From positions 1,457,144-1,521,143 of the forward strand of contig BDSL01000013.1 in the NCBI GenBank assembly GCA_003116995.1: 64,000 nucleotides of DNA, given 5' to 3'. A model generated the notes under the pieces. That model saw nothing but the letters and a program-made list of their open reading frames with translations. It made no database searches and was not told the origin of the DNA. Below, in pieces: positions 1 to 12,379 of this stretch (its first letter is position 1; every line of letters begins with the position of its first letter). The DNA comes from Yamagishiella unicocca. Taxonomy: Eukaryota > Chlorophyta > Chlorophyceae > Chlamydomonadales > Volvocaceae. Position numbers and translations under genes: made by a program.

Positions 1-67
1 GCGCGGGGTAGCGAAACGGGCCGGCGGCCAAGTGACGGCGAGCCCCTCCCGCTCTCTCCTTCCCCTC

Positions 68-158
68 CCAGTGCTCCAGCGTGCGCCCACAAACTAGGTT
101 CCCGCCGACCATGCGCCAACCATCCTGTCCTTTTCGCGTCGGCGGTTTTCACGCCCCC
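68..158 (+). repeat. Family-B dispersed repeat, copy 1 (MetRS intron)
   Basis: Begins CAGTGCTCCAGCGTGCGCCC, then CCGCCGACCATGCGCCAACC and ATCCTGTCC, ending in a GGCGGTTTTCACG-type tail. Related full copies are listed separately. Confidence 0.8.
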
Positions 159-189
159 CCCCCCCCCCACACACACACACACACATACA

Positions 190-292
190 TGACCTTCGTC
201 TTCCGTCTCCTCACCCCAGTTCTCCAGCATGCATCTCAAAACGTCTTTCCTAAACGGTTTTTTCTCGCATCGTCGGGTCTTCCTCGAACCCA
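190..292 (+). repeat. Family-A dispersed repeat, copy 1 (MetRS intron)
   Basis: About 100 bp. Core blocks are CTCCAGCATGCATCTCAAAA, then CTAAACGGTTTTTTCTCGCA and a CGGGTCTTCCTCGAA end. It ends about 20 nt before the splice acceptor at 311. Confidence 0.85.
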
Positions 293-311
293 CACATCCC
301 CCACACACCAG

Positions 312-3300
312 GACGCCCGCGGCGACCAGTGCGACGGCTGCGGCAACCTGCTCAACCCCACCGAGCTCATCAACCCGCGCTGCAAGCTGACTGGCACCAC
401 CCCGGTACTCAGGTCCACCCGGCACGTGTTCCTGGACCTGCCGCAGCTCAGCCCCGCGCTGCAGGTGGGGGGGGGTGCGAGGGAGACCCGTGGATGCCCG
501 AAAGACCCGTGGATGCTCGTGGGGCGGGGAGGGGGGCATAGCAACCGTTTACGCGACGTTTACAGGGACAGGATAGTTGGCGCATGGTCATCGGACACCG
601 CTTTTGTGGGCGCATGCTGGAGCACTGGGGGGAGGGGCGGTTGTTGGGGTCTTCTGATTGTCCCAACCAGTGTGTCACGTGCGAAGCCCAGGCCAGGATG
701 AAGCTCGGGTAACACCAAGCGGAGGGGCTGAAGGTCGGATGGTGTGCGAGGGGCGTGGGGGGGGGGAGTAGGGCCTCAATGCTGCCAGAGCCGGCAAGCC
801 AGCACCGCTCGTCCCTGGTCCCTGGCCGGGAGGAAGGCGAGGGGAGACAAGCAGTTCGCGCGTGGCCTAGACGATTTGCCGCGAGGGCGGTGTGGGGGCG
901 GCCGCTTGCCTTTGTTGCACGTGGCGGTCCATTGCCTCCGGGCGATCATCCTTGTCGGACGCCATTGGCCGGTCCTAGCTGCATGGCGGGCTTCACTCGG
1001 ACGTGTATCTGGCCTTGTATAAGACTCGTTGCCGCCCCCCCGCGTGTTCCATGCGCCAACTATCCTGCCCCTGTCGTGTAACCGGTTCTTATGTCCCCCC
1101 CCGGGTGTTCCTGGCCTCAGGAGTACATCACCACCACCAGCGAGCAGGGCGGCTGGTCGTCCAACTGCGTGCAGCTGACCAACGCCTGGATGCGGGACGG
1201 CCTCAAGCTGCGCTGCATCACCCGGGACCTCAAGTGGGGGACGCCGGTGCCACTGGAGGGGTTTGAGGACAAGGTGGGGGCGGGAGGGGGGTGCTGGCGA
1301 GAAGACCCGTTGACACGACATAGGAAACGGAGGGCAGAAGCGGAGGTGTTGGGGGTTGGGGCGAGGACGGAGTTGGGGAGCGGCGCGGGAAGGGGAGGGG
1401 AAAGCCGGTTTGTGGGGGCAAGTTTTGGAGGTTTTGGGGGGCGGGAAAGGGGCTGGCGGGAAGGTAGGCTGCGGCGCCGGCGCCGCCCATTCACCGCTTT
1501 CGGCGCTCGCCATCCCTGGAGTCCGGCCCCGATCCGATGGGCGTACTGTTGTTTCCCCCGTGTCTCCTCCCCAGGTGTTCTACGTGTGGTTCGATGCCCC
1601 CATCGGCTACATCTCCATCACTGCCGGGTACACGCCCGACTGGGAGGCCTGGTGGAAGAACCCCAAGGTAGGGTTCTGGGGTTGGAGTCCTGGCACCGCC
1701 GCTTGCCCCAAGCACGCCCCGCCTGCGCCGAACCACGCACAGCCGCGCCAATGCGCACCCCTCCGGGCGCCGGGGCCTGCCCCTGGTACGGCCTCCAACC
1801 CCACTCGCTGCCTCGCCCCCTCCTCGCAATCCTAGACGAGTGTACCAAACGTTTCCTCATCGGTTTTGCTCATCGGTGCCGACCTCTGAAGGATGTCCTC
1901 TCACCCCCCCTTCCTCTGGCCCCCCTTCTGCCCTCCTCCTCTCGCCACCCCCCTCTGCCCCCTCCTTTGCCCCCTCCTCCCGCACCCTCCTCTGCCCCCT
2001 CCTCTGCTCCTCCCTCCCAGGACGTGGAGCTGGTCCAGTTCATGGGCAAGGACAACGTGCCCTTCCACACCGTCATCTTCCCCGCCACCCTGCTGGGCAC
2101 CGGCGAGCCCTGGACCATGATGAAGTCCATCTCCGTCACCGAGTACCTCAACTACGAGGGCGGCAAGTTCTCCAAGAGCAGGGGCACGGGTGAGGACGGG
2201 GGGAGGCGGGTGCGCGCCGGGGGACTGACGGTAGACTGTGCCGAGTGGAGGAGGAATGGGTTCGGGGGGAAGGGGGTTGGCTGGATGACCAACGGAGGGG
2301 CTGGGACTGGGAAAGAATCAGGAGGCCGCACTGGTCGTACTCGCCCGCCTTACCTTCTTTTCCTGCCGCCTTACCTTCTTTCACTGCCGTCTGCCGCCTG
2401 CCACCTGTCGCCTGTCGCCTGTCGCCTGTCGCCTGTCGCCTCCGCCTCCTGCCCCTGCCCCTGCGCTCCCCAGGAGTGTTCGGCAACCAGGCGCAGGACA
2501 CGGGCATCCCGGTGGAGGTGTGGCGCTACTACCTGCTGGCCAACCGGCCGGAGCAGAGCGACACGGACTTCAAGTGGGTGGACCTGGCGGCTAAGAACAA
2601 CTCGGAGCTGCTGGCGAACATCGGCAACTTCATCAATAGGTGGGCGGGTGATTGGGTTGGTGTATAGGGGTTGGGGTTAGGGTTGGAGTTAGGGTTGGGG
2701 TTGGAGTTGGGGGGCCAGCAGTGGCTCAGGGACAGGGCGGGAGGGCGGGCAAGAGGTACTAGTGCGGTGAAATGGGAAAAGGGGAAAGGGCTTCGCGGCA
2801 CGGGGGATTGCAAGGAAAACCCGTGTACATGGGGGCATGGGGTAGGGAGCGTGCGTGGGCGCGAGCTAACACCTGCGGTCCCCCCCACCGCCACGGCCTC
2901 CACTCCCAGGGCGCTGATGTTCGTGTCCAAGTTCTTCGACGGCACGGTGCCTGGGGCCACTGCGGCGGGTGTGACGGAGGCGGAGGAGCTGGGCAAGACG
3001 GTCGGACCCAAGGTGGGGCGGCAGGATGCGATGTGTACCATGCGCGCTTTGTGTAGGTGGTGGTGGTTTGGAGTAGGCCAGGCTTCCGTACCCCTCCATG
3101 GGGCCCGCGTATCTTCGAGGGCGCGGACATTTGGCGCGTCAGACCCAAATAAACTCCAACTATTCGGAGTTGGTGACCGCCGCTCCTGTCGCCGCGCGAG
3201 CGACGGCTCTTTGTGTCCTTGGTTGGATCAACCCAAAGTGCGAGGCCGCCCGCGTGGCGGCTGCTGGCCGCCCCAGATGTCTGTCCCTAAGGCGATGCTC

Positions 3301-6300
3301 AACTCCGTCCCGCCCTCCCAGACCTTTCATGCTGAATCCATCCCCCCGCACCCTCAACCCCCCCCCCGCCAGGTGGAGGAGTACATTGCGGCCATGGAGC
3401 GCATCAAGATCAGGGAGGGCATCCGCCTGGTCATGTCCATATCGGCGGACGGCAACAAGTTCCTGCAGGTGGGCCGGCGGAGGGGGGCAGAGGGGGGAAA
3501 CCGGAGGGGCCCGGGGAGCGCGAAGGCGTGTGCAGCTGAGGGGGTAGGGTAGCGGGCACGCTAGGAAAGAGCCGTGGGGTCGTCAGGGTGTGCGTCGGAG
3601 GGACACGTGGGAGTCGTCGGTCGCCCTCGTAGCTCCTGACGTGCTTGTCGCCACTGCCCTCCATCCCCCCAGGACACAAAGCCGTGGGTGGCTGTCAAAG
3701 AGGACAAGGACAAGTGCGCGACCCTGGTGGCCGCGAGTAGGTGCCGGGGGGCTGCTGGGGGCTGATGGGGGCTGACGGGGGCTGACGAGGGCTGACGAGA
3801 GCTGCCTGGCTGCAAACCGTCAAGACGAGCACGAATGAACCTCCTGCCCTCCCCTGCGTTGTTGCCTAAACTTTCCGAAAAATATTCCAAACTCAAGGCT
3901 CCAAATTTCAAACCCTCTCCGCCCCCGCCCCCGCCCCCGGCCCCTGACCCCTCCCCCTCCCCCAGGCGTGGGCATGGTGCGCCTGCTGGCGGCCCTGATG
4001 GCGCCGTACATGCCCTCCCTGGCGTCCAAGGTCCTGACCCAGCTGGCTCTGCCCCACGAGTCCAGCGTCACGCTGTCCGACGAGCTGGTCGCTGGCAGCT
4101 ACTGGCCGCACACGCTGGTGGCTGCGGGTCACGTCATCGGCACGCCGGGGCCGCTCATCAGCCAGATCAGCGAGGAGCTGATCGAGGAGCTGAGGGCGAG
4201 GTGGGGCGCGGGGCGGAGGGGGGAGGGGTTCCTGCAGGAGCTGGTTGTGGTGGTTATGTAGTACGTGAAACTGTACAACTTTGGTATGGGTGCGGGTTAA
4301 CGTCTTCCGTTGGGATTCGCTGGGGGAGCAACCAGCGAATCTGCTGGGTGTCCGAGCGCGATGTGGGGTGGTACGGCAAAAACGAATGAGGTGGTACGGC
4401 GAGCCTTCCCTAATAAGGACCGTGTGAATACTTCCCAATGCCTGTCGGGTTGTTGTTGTGGGTAGATGGCAGGTGCACGGCATTGTCGCCCATCGCGCGT
4501 CCACCTCCCGACCTCCGTTTCGCCGCCCAGGTTTGGCGGCAGCCAGGACGAGGCTGCCGCCGCTGCGGCTGCCTCCACCTCCAAGCCCGCTGCCGCGAAA
4601 GGCAAGGCAGCCGCAGCTGCAGCGGCAGCTGGCGGAGACAAGAAGGCTGCTGCCGGAAACGGAGGAGAAAAGAAGGAGAAGGCCGCCGCCGGGGAAAAGA
4701 AGGAGAAGCCCGCCGCCGGGGAAAAGAAGGAGAAGCCCGCCGCCGGGGAAAAGAAGGAGAAGCCTGCCGCCGGGGAAAAGAAGGATAAAGCTGCTGCCGG
4801 AGCAGCTGACGAGGGCCCGGTGGACGTCAGCCGGCTGGACGTGCGCGTGGGGCGCATCATCAAGGCCTGGAAGCACCCGGATGCGGACTCGTTGTATGTG
4901 GAGGAGGTGGACGTGGGAGAGGACAAGCCGCGGCAGGTGGGCGCGGGTGGTGGTGGGGTAGCGGGGAAGCTGCGGGTGGGGTTGGAGTAGAGGCACGCGG
5001 AAAATATGTTACAGGATAGCTAGGGGAACATCGGATGGGGGGGGGGGAGCAGCGGTGGTGGCTCGGTTGCGGGCGGCGGAGGCGGCAGCGGCGTGGCCTG
5101 GGTCCTCTCCGACCTCCTGTCTGGCTCCAGAGAGCAATGGCAGGAAGGCTGGGCGGTACGTCATGGAATGCGACGGTGGGTTGACAGGTGGTACACGGCA
5201 TGGTACCACACGGTCCCTTGCGCACCCCTCGCCCAGCAGCAGCTGCAATCTTCCCCCCTTATCTTCAGGCCCCCGCCCCGCCTACCCACCTCGCCGTTGC
5301 TGTTGCAACTTGCCATAAACCCTCCCACTTCGCCCTGCTGTGCCCGCCCCTCCCCTCCCCGCGCCCCCCCACCGCCTCCTTGCAACGCCCTCCCCCCGCC
5401 AGGTTGTAAGCGGTCTGGTCCGCTTCATCCCCTCCGCTGACGACCTTGCGGGCCGCCGCGTGGTGCTGCTGTGCAACCTCAAGCCCGCAGCTATGCGCGG
5501 GGTGCAGAGCCAGGCCATGGTGCTGGCGGCAACCAGCTCGGACGGAGCGAAGGTTGGAGCGGCCGGGGGGGAGGAACGGGGCGGGACGGCATGGGGCGGG
5601 GCGGGGAGGAGGGACGGAGGGGAGGAACGGGGGGGAGGAACGGGGCGGCTGGGCCCCGGGCGATTAGTGAGAGGTCTGTGTCCCAGAAAGATCTGCATAT
5701 TTCCCTACTCCCCTTGCAGCACGCTCCTGCTGGTTCGTCCTCGCCGCGGCGCCACAGCCACGCCGCCGTCGCCGTGTTTGTGGCCCGCCGCATCACCCAA
5801 CACCCTCGCTGTCTGGCTCCCTCCCGACCCCTCTCCCCCCCGGTCCCGTTTTCCTTTCGTACACGGGTTTTCCTTGCAAGCCCCCCGTCCCCCTCCCATC
5901 CTGCCGCACCTGCCGCTGCTGCCCCCGCAGCTGGAGCTGCTGGAGCCCCCCGAGGGCGCCCCCCTGGGCGAGCGCGTCACGTGGCCGGGCTTCGACGCAG
6001 ACGGGCGGGCCCCGGACGAGGTGCTCAACCCCAAGAAGAAGATCTTCGAGACGGTGGGGCACGCTGCTGTGCAGCAGGCGGGGGGCGGGGTAGGGAGGGC
6101 CGCTGGGAGTGGCTGGAGTGGCTGGGACGCGGGGTGGGGCCGGTTGCCCGCGATGACGTGTTGCCGAGGGAGGGGAGGGAGGGGGGGCACCCGCTATGAC
6201 GACAGAGCGGCGTCTGAGGGGCACCGTGTTTGCCACATGGCTCGTCGCGCTTCGGGGCGCGGCGGCGTTGCCTCTCTTGGCCCGGCCAGTCAGAGGCCTC

Positions 6301-6697
6301 CGAGGGGTGCGTTTTGCGCGTTCTGCGTTGCGCAGCACGAACAACCCGTCGTCGTCGTCGTCGTCCCCCCAAACCCACCCAGCATGCATCTCAAAACGCC
6401 TGTTCTAAACGGTTTTTTTCGGGCATCCACGGGTCTTCCTCGAAACCCCCCAAACCCACCCCGCATCTGCCGGCCCTCGCGCCGCGGTGCCCCTCTCCCC
6501 ACGCCCTATGTCGTTTACTCAAGTAGCTCTCGCCACCTCCCCACGCCCCCCCCCCGCGGTTTTTATACACCCCCCCGCAGGTCCAGCCCGACTTCACCAC
6601 CGACTCGGAGTGCGTGGCCACCTACAAGGGCGCGGCCTTCACCACCACCGCGGGCCCCGTCAAGGTGGCCAGCATCGTGGGGGCCAGCATCAAGTAG
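312..6697 (+). CDS. Methionyl-tRNA synthetase, cytosolic type with C-terminal EMAPII domain (5' partial)
   Basis: Charges tRNA-Met with methionine. Thirteen exons are visible: 312-464, 1121-1273, 1575-1667, 2021-2189, 2474-2639, 2910-3012, 3373-3468, 3673-3736, 3966-4200, 4531-4936, 5403-5552, 5931-6053 and 6581-6697 (TAG). All borders are GT..AG with consistent phase and give about 675 residues. The Rossmann HIGH half (about 140 residues) lies upstream of the window. Visible residues 7, 10 and 24 are the zinc-knuckle cysteines. They are followed by the blocks [27 protein letters not shown] and [16 protein letters not shown], and by KFSKSRG (the KMSKS-loop equivalent, about residue 182). Exon 10 adds a Lys/Ala-rich linker made of AAGEKKEKP repeats, then an EMAPII/Trbp111-type tRNA-binding domain ([19 protein letters not shown]...) that runs to the stop. 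The order of blocks matches plant cytosolic MetRS (about 800 aa), so identity is very secure. Individual splice sites are predictions. Confidence 0.95.
542..628 (-). repeat. Family-B dispersed repeat, copy 2 (MetRS intron)
   Basis: Inverse of copy 1: AACCGTTTACGCGACG, GGGACAGGATAGTTGGCGCA, TGTGGGCGCATGCTGGAGCA. Confidence 0.85.
6380..6446 (+). repeat. Family-A dispersed repeat, copy 2 (last MetRS intron)
   Basis: Shares AGCATGCATCTCAAAACG, CTAAACGGTTTTTT and CCACGGGTCTTCCTCGAAA with copy 1. The left part before AGCATGC is not recognisable. Confidence 0.85.
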
Positions 6698-6860
6698 GGG
6701 GGGGGGCGAGACGCCAAGCAGGGTGGTGAGGGCGGCTGCTGGGGTCCTGGCTAGATCTGTGTGGGCCTTGTGGGTCTTATGGTAGTGTGGTACAGCACGG
6801 GCCGCGGCCAGCTCCACGGGGCCGCGGCTGAAGCCCGTGAGGGGCCTGGAGGGTTGTGGG

Positions 6861-6915
6861 GAAGACCCGTGAATGCGAGAAAAACCGTTTAGGACGGACG
6901 TTTTGAGATGCATCT
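6861..6915 (-). repeat. Family-A dispersed repeat, copy 3 (MetRS 3' flank)
   Basis: Inverse orientation: GAAGACCCGTGAATGCGAGA, AAACCGTTTAGGACGGACG and TTTTGAGATGCATCTGG. It is the only copy clearly outside an intron. Confidence 0.85.
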
Positions 6916-7357
6916 GGAGGGAGGGTGGGCGGCACCTTCGCGGCTGTGGTGTGCCGAGCCCGTGCGCTGTGGCGGCGGCGCTTTCTGCTGACGTCCTTTT
7001 TTGGCGGCTTGTTTGCGTGGATGATGTAGGTAGGTAGGTAGGTACGGTGGGTGTGAGCTGGCGGGGGTGGCATCGGCACCAGCTGCTACTGCTGCTGCGT
7101 GCATTCGTGAGCTGATGGGGCATGGGTAGAAGCGCATAGCCGCGGTGTGGAATGCTGATCAAGGGCCATTAGTGCCGGGGCGGAGGCAAACGATGTCGGG
7201 TGAGGTGATGGGATAGCGTCGTCGTTAGGAGGGCCGCGCAGAGGCGGGCCCGAAACCGGCGGGGATACTGTTGACCCGCAGCGGGGTTCATGCCAGCACT
7301 GCAGACATGGTGCTGAGAATGGAGGCAACCCATTTTGGTCGCTGGGTGTGCGGAAGG

Positions 7358-7362
7358 TGTAA
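7358..7362 (+). terminator. Candidate poly(A) signal of the MetRS gene (TGTAA)
   Basis: TGTAA lies about 660 nt past the MetRS stop codon. That is long, but within the range of chlamydomonad 3' UTRs. The assignment rests on motif and position only. Confidence 0.4.
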
Positions 7363-7985
7363 GGCTGCGAGGCGTCAGGCGCCTTCACGATAGGATGCGT
7401 CATGTGGGGGCATCCTGTTGGGGCGCACCCAACAGGCCCACGGGGCACCGAAGATCGAGGATGCCCTGTACAGTACGCCCGAACGGACAGGTTGGTGAAC
7501 CATGCAGTACGCTTGTGTGCGCATCGTTTGGATGGCATGAAGAGCGAAGGCGTGGGTGCGTGCGGCGTGAGCAACAGCGCCTTGGGGCTCCTGACGATAC
7601 TCAGGGGTGTGGCTTACTGTCGCGAAGTCCCAAATTAAAGGAACTTTGAAGTGTTTGGTCCTGAGACGCTTCAATCGCGATATGGCCAGGCGATTTACCG
7701 ATTTTTCACCGGAAGGGATGCATGAATGTACCCTTTTGCGCTGCTTCCGATGGTATCGGCATATGGATTGTGCCAGTATACGATAATCTTCAGCTGGAGT
7801 TGCGATCGGGCTAATGACCATGTAATTATGTGCATGCTCGTCCAACATGACATCGTAGAGATTCGGACACCTTCGCAAGACTGGTTGACTTTAGGGCACA
7901 GTTTAGTTGTCAAACTACAGAAGTGACCAATCGCCAAAGCGAGACGAACCAAGTGATTGCCAGCAGGCTGCAAGCATAGACAACC

Positions 7986-10900
7986 ATGCAGACGTCCGTC
8001 GCGCAGGGCACTGTGCGGAAGGCCCCTGCCGGCCCCTACCGCCGCAGTCTCAGGAGGTCAACCCTGCGTGTAAATGCAGCTGTCAACGTGGAGCAATTGA
8101 AGGCCTGCAGGGAGGAGCTGTTCAACTACATTAACAGCCGCGGCTGCAACCCCATCATCGTTCGTCTCGGATGGCATGATAGCGGCACATACAACAAGGT
8201 GCGGCGGGATTTGGCCTTGTATGGCCCGGCTAGATTGGTAACGCCAACCACTACCTGGTGCGAGATCTTACGTGTGCTTCAACTGGGCGCAGGAAGTCGC
8301 TGAGTGGCCTGTGCACGGCGGCGCCACAGGATCCATCCGCTTCAGGCCCGAAATTGACCACGCGGCAAACAAGGGTGAGCTACCGAGCTCGGCAAACAGA
8401 GTCGCGGCTCTCGGAAATGTGTCGCTGCGGTCACCGGTCGCCACCACGAGGCCCGTACCGCCGCAAGCCTCCTCGCATTTACGTAACGATTGGATGCAGC
8501 ACAATCCAGCCCTCCGATCTGCCTCAAAAAACAACCTACAGCGGGTGGACCGCCTGTGGTCACCGGAATCCGCCTAACGCCGGAAGCCACCTGCCAGGGC
8601 AGCGCCCCGTCCCGCTATCCTCCAACGGGCATCCGATCTCCCTCCCTGGACTGCGCAGGACTCGCCATCGCCCTGGGCATTCTGGGCCCGATCAAGAAGA
8701 GGTACCCGGATGTCACCCATGCTGACCTGGTACGGCAAACACTGGGCGTAGGCGGGGCATCCTCGGGCGCACGGGATGGCACGAGCTGCGTGGGACCTGT
8801 CCTGTAAATCTGGGACAATTCGGGGGCCGCGATGCGATGCGCCAATCAAGGCCTGCAACCCCTGCAACTGGGCCTTTCCACCAGGGCGTCCGCTCCTTGC
8901 CTTGCCCTCCCAACGGCCCAGCCCGGCAGCTCCCTTTCAGGCAGAAGCCATATGACCCCCTAAAATGGTGTTAACAGGATCCGCACCGTCCCCTCTTCCC
9001 AACGCCCTCTTCCCCGCTGTGCCGCTGCAGTTCCAGATGGCTTCCGCGGTGGCTGTGGAGGTGGGTGCGAAGGGATTGTCGTCGAGCACCGGAAACAATC
9101 GGAGATACTCGTTAGAGGTCAGATTATTTACTCCTCTTTGGTGTCGATCTCAAGAGCTGCATCCGCGCAATGAAACGCCCGCAGCGGCGCCTGCGCGGCG
9201 GTCGTGTGGCTGCAGCAGCGGCAGTCGTGTGACGTATCTTGTCCCCCCGGTCTCTCTCAGCGCCCTCCCCCTCCCCCTCCCCCTCCTGGCGACCTCCTCA
9301 GGCTGCCGGTGGCCCCAAGATCCCGATGCGCTACGGCCGCAGAGACGCGACCGGCCCCGCAGACTGCCCGCCCGACGGCAACCTGCCCGGTGAGTGGGTT
9401 GAGGAGAACCCCCCGACTACCGGTATGCACGAGCTTCATTTCCCGTGTCGAGTAAGCGGTTCTTTTCTGTAACCCACCCCCCGTGGGGTGGGTGGGTGTT
9501 AAATTAGCAGCCCGCCTGGTGGTGTGGAGCTGGCCCTGCCGCCACTCCCCCACAGCCCGATCAAGTAGTGTGAGTAATCACTTAGTTCGCGGGCCTCCTT
9601 ACCCTCCCCTGCCCTGCCCGGCCCTGCCCGGGCCCAACACGTCGGTCGCAGGCGCCGCACATCCCTTCGCCGACGGAAGCGCCACTCCCGCCGAGCACCT
9701 CCGCCGCGTGTTCTACCGCATGGGCCTGGAGGACAAGGACATAGTGGTGCTCAGCGGGGGACACACGCTGGGGCGCGCGCGACCGGACCGCTCCGGCTTC
9801 GGTGAGCGGCGGCAAGGGGGGTGCAGGAGGCGGAAGCGGATAGCGTTGCGACCGAAGCAGCGGTGGTGTATAATATAGTGGCGAAGTTGGGGGGAAAAGA
9901 CAGTGCCGGTGGCAGTGGTGGCGATGGTGGACAGTTGATGGCGGTGCTAGGGCTCGCGGCGGTTCCCTCAGCTCCCCTCGGACACCCTGCCAGCCTATGG
10001 GACCACCACCTACACAGCTACACTCGCGGCAAGGCATGCGTACCGACGGCCCCACCGTCCGCCTGGTGTGTACCAAGCATTTCCTGTTCAGTTTTCCTTT
10101 TCAGAGCCGACCCACTGGTTTCACTTCCCTTTTCAGTGCCGACCCACGCGTTTCGTTTCCTCTCGCACCCCCTGGCGGTTGCACGACCGCCCCACAACAA
10201 GCCTTCCCCCCTTCAGCTACCTCCTCTCCCCCGGCGCCCTCCTCCTCCCCTCCCCCAGGCGCTACGAGCACCAAGTACACCGCCGTGGGTCCCGGCGTCT
10301 CCACCGCCAGCCCCAGCGGTGCACCCGACCGGCCGGTGACCGCCAAGCCGGTTGGCACTCAGGGCACCAGCTGGACCGTCAACTGGCTGGAGTTCGACAA
10401 CAGCTACTTTAAGGAGGTGCGCGGGGGTAACAAAAAAAATAAAATAACCGGTAACTAGACTGGGGAAAGACGCGCTCCCGCGGGGGCGTGGCGAAAAACA
10501 TGGGGGATTGCATAAAAGAATTCGTTGACTCGACATGGGAAGTGTAGTGGATGCATAGCCTTCGGACACCTGGAAGCGCGCAGGGGGGAACCGCGCTCTC
10601 GCGGGGGCGTGGCGAAGAAACCCGTGGGTGCGACACATGGTGGGGAAGCGGTGGAGGGGACGGTGTAGGTCGTTGCGGGAGGCGAGGCGTGGGGTTTAAA
10701 GAGAACCCGCGGCGGGGGGGAGAAGCAGTGGGCTGGTGGGTGGTGGTTTGCCTGTGTAGGACGTGGTGGGTACTGAGTACCGGAGGAGGGAGGGGCAGCA
10801 GTCGTCAAGGGTGCGCTGGCCGAGGCCGGGGGCGGACAATCTGTTGTAAGGCAGTCTGTGGAAGGGTGCTGGGGCGCCGTGTATGGCTTCCATTGTCGCA

Positions 10901-11626
10901 ACGTGCCGCGGGCAAGGGGCGAAGGGAGGAGGGCGGCAGGGGAGGCTAAAACCGGAGAGCATGTGAGCCTCCCCCAACGGCGTGTCCTGCCGCCACCGCC
11001 GCTGCCCCACCTCAGATCAAGGCCAAGCGCGACTCGGACCTGCTGGTGCTGCCCACGGATGCATGCATCTTCGAGGACGAGGCGTTCCGGTGAGTGCGAG
11101 GCCCCGGTAGGGCGCCACACCGCAACCAGTAGGCCGCCACACTGCAACGCCGAAAGGCCGCGTCCTGCCCCTTGTACTGGGACCTCAACACGTCGTGTGT
11201 GTCCCAGATCTCGCGATGCCGCTGCACACATGCAGCCGATGCCGCTATGCCGCCGCGCACGTGCAGCCGAGGTCATTCCGCTGCTGTGTAGTTAAGAGTG
11301 CATGCGGGAGCGTGGAACGCCTTGCAACACCTCGCAACGTTTTGTTTTTGGCGAACCACTGCTCGGCAAAGTGTTTTAACGCACGCACCAGTCCTGTGTA
11401 CACTGGGTTTGAACTTTGAAGGGGCCACTGCTGGCCACCCACCCACACCGCGCTACCGTGGCCCCCGCTCACCTCCGCGGCCGACAACGCGTCCTCTCCG
11501 CGCAGGCCCTACGCGGAGAAGTACGCGGCCGACAACGCGGCCTTCTTCGCCGACTATGCCTTGTCGCATCAGAAGCTGTCGGAGCTGGGGGCGCAGTGGG
11601 AGGAGGGTGCACCGGTCACCATCTGA
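7986..11626 (+). CDS. APX1: Ascorbate peroxidase, plastid-targeted (class I haem peroxidase)
   Basis: Reduces H2O2 with ascorbate in the chloroplast. Nine exons: 7986-8198, 8293-8374, 8659-8729, 9031-9060, 9302-9389, 9652-9801, 10259-10416, 11016-11089 and 11506-11626 (TGA), giving about 328 aa with every phase matching. The N-terminus is rich in Arg, Ser and Ala with few acidic residues and ends near RVNAAV, as expected of an algal transit peptide. The distal haem-pocket motif [11 protein letters not shown] (catalytic Arg, Trp, His) closes exon 1. The proximal-His motif is [18 protein letters not shown] in exon 6, where most APX have [25 protein letters not shown] and [17 protein letters not shown] are the expected C-terminal blocks. 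A Ser/Pro/Ala-rich stretch of about 25 residues interrupts exon 7 before [15 protein letters not shown]. It is transcribed tail-to-tail with the Kunitz gene. Confidence 0.95.
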
Positions 11627-12379
11627 GAGTGCGGCCGGCGTGTGCCTGGCCGGGGGGTCCCAGTGTGAGCACAGGCGCACGTGGGCGCATGGTGGTTGCT
11701 GAGTCAGCACGCGACGACGACGACCGCCACGTGTGGGAGGCGAAGTGGTTGGTCATGTTCGGTGCGCGACGGCTGGCAGCAGGAGAGAGGTTGAACGAAG
11801 GGCGCTGAGGATAGCGCCGGTGAGCACCGACGAAACGAAGGAATGCTATGTGCGCGTGCTATCCGGACCTTCCGGTGATATTCCAGATGTCGCTCGTGCC
11901 GTACAGTATATATAGGAAGTATCGTTTATTTTTGCTGGTCTTTATGTGGTGCTGCCGCAGCCCAGCATCTACTGGCTGAGGCAGTTTGTGGCTATTTGAA
12001 CCTCCTTGAACGAACCTTTGAAGCATCCAAATCGTGGTTATGTTACACCATGCATATCAACGTCCGTGGCTCTCACTCCCATCGCTTCGTCGCGGACCAA
12101 CTCAGGGTGTAACTCCCTCAATTCCGACCGGCCGCAGCTCCTCCATTCGTCTCCTAACCCCACCCCGGGGGGATCCCGACCCCTCCGACGCCACGGCCGG
12201 GGGCTTCAGCAACCCTCCGTCGATCGACCAACCCAAACCCGCTCGGCCGCGAATAACTATATTACTTCGGCCGGAGCCTGGCGTGTACTAAGAGGGTGGG
12301 GAACTGAGGGGCGGACTCCGCCCCTGTATGCCCAAACCCACCCAGCCGCGAACTACTACAACCAGCTCACGCGCTGCTG
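11627..12379. other. Shared 3' region of convergent APX and Kunitz genes
   Basis: Two tail-to-tail genes end here. TGTAA on the plus strand occurs at 12108-12112 and on the minus strand at 12043-12047, so the two 3' UTRs may overlap. An AT-rich stretch sits near 11905-11935. No coding exon is seen. Confidence 0.55.
12043..12047 (-). terminator. Candidate poly(A) signal of the Kunitz gene (TGTAA)
   Basis: TTACA on the plus strand, i.e. TGTAA on the gene strand, lies about 335 nt past the stop codon. TGTAA is the usual poly(A) signal in Chlamydomonas. Confidence 0.45.

Larger units (their letters stand above)
1..311. other. Partial MetRS intron with repeats
   Basis: Intron sequence upstream of the first visible MetRS exon. 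It holds a family-B repeat (68-158), a C-run followed by (CA)n at 155-189, and a family-A repeat (190-292) ending 20 nt before the acceptor at 311. Confidence 0.75.
6698..7985. other. Intergenic: MetRS 3' UTR and ascorbate peroxidase upstream region
   Basis: The segment holds a family-A dispersed repeat copy (6861-6915), a short (TAGG)n run at 7026-7044 and the TGTAA at 7358. From about 7640 the sequence becomes clearly less GC-rich, as expected for the ascorbate peroxidase promoter and 5' UTR. No further gene is apparent. Confidence 0.6.
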
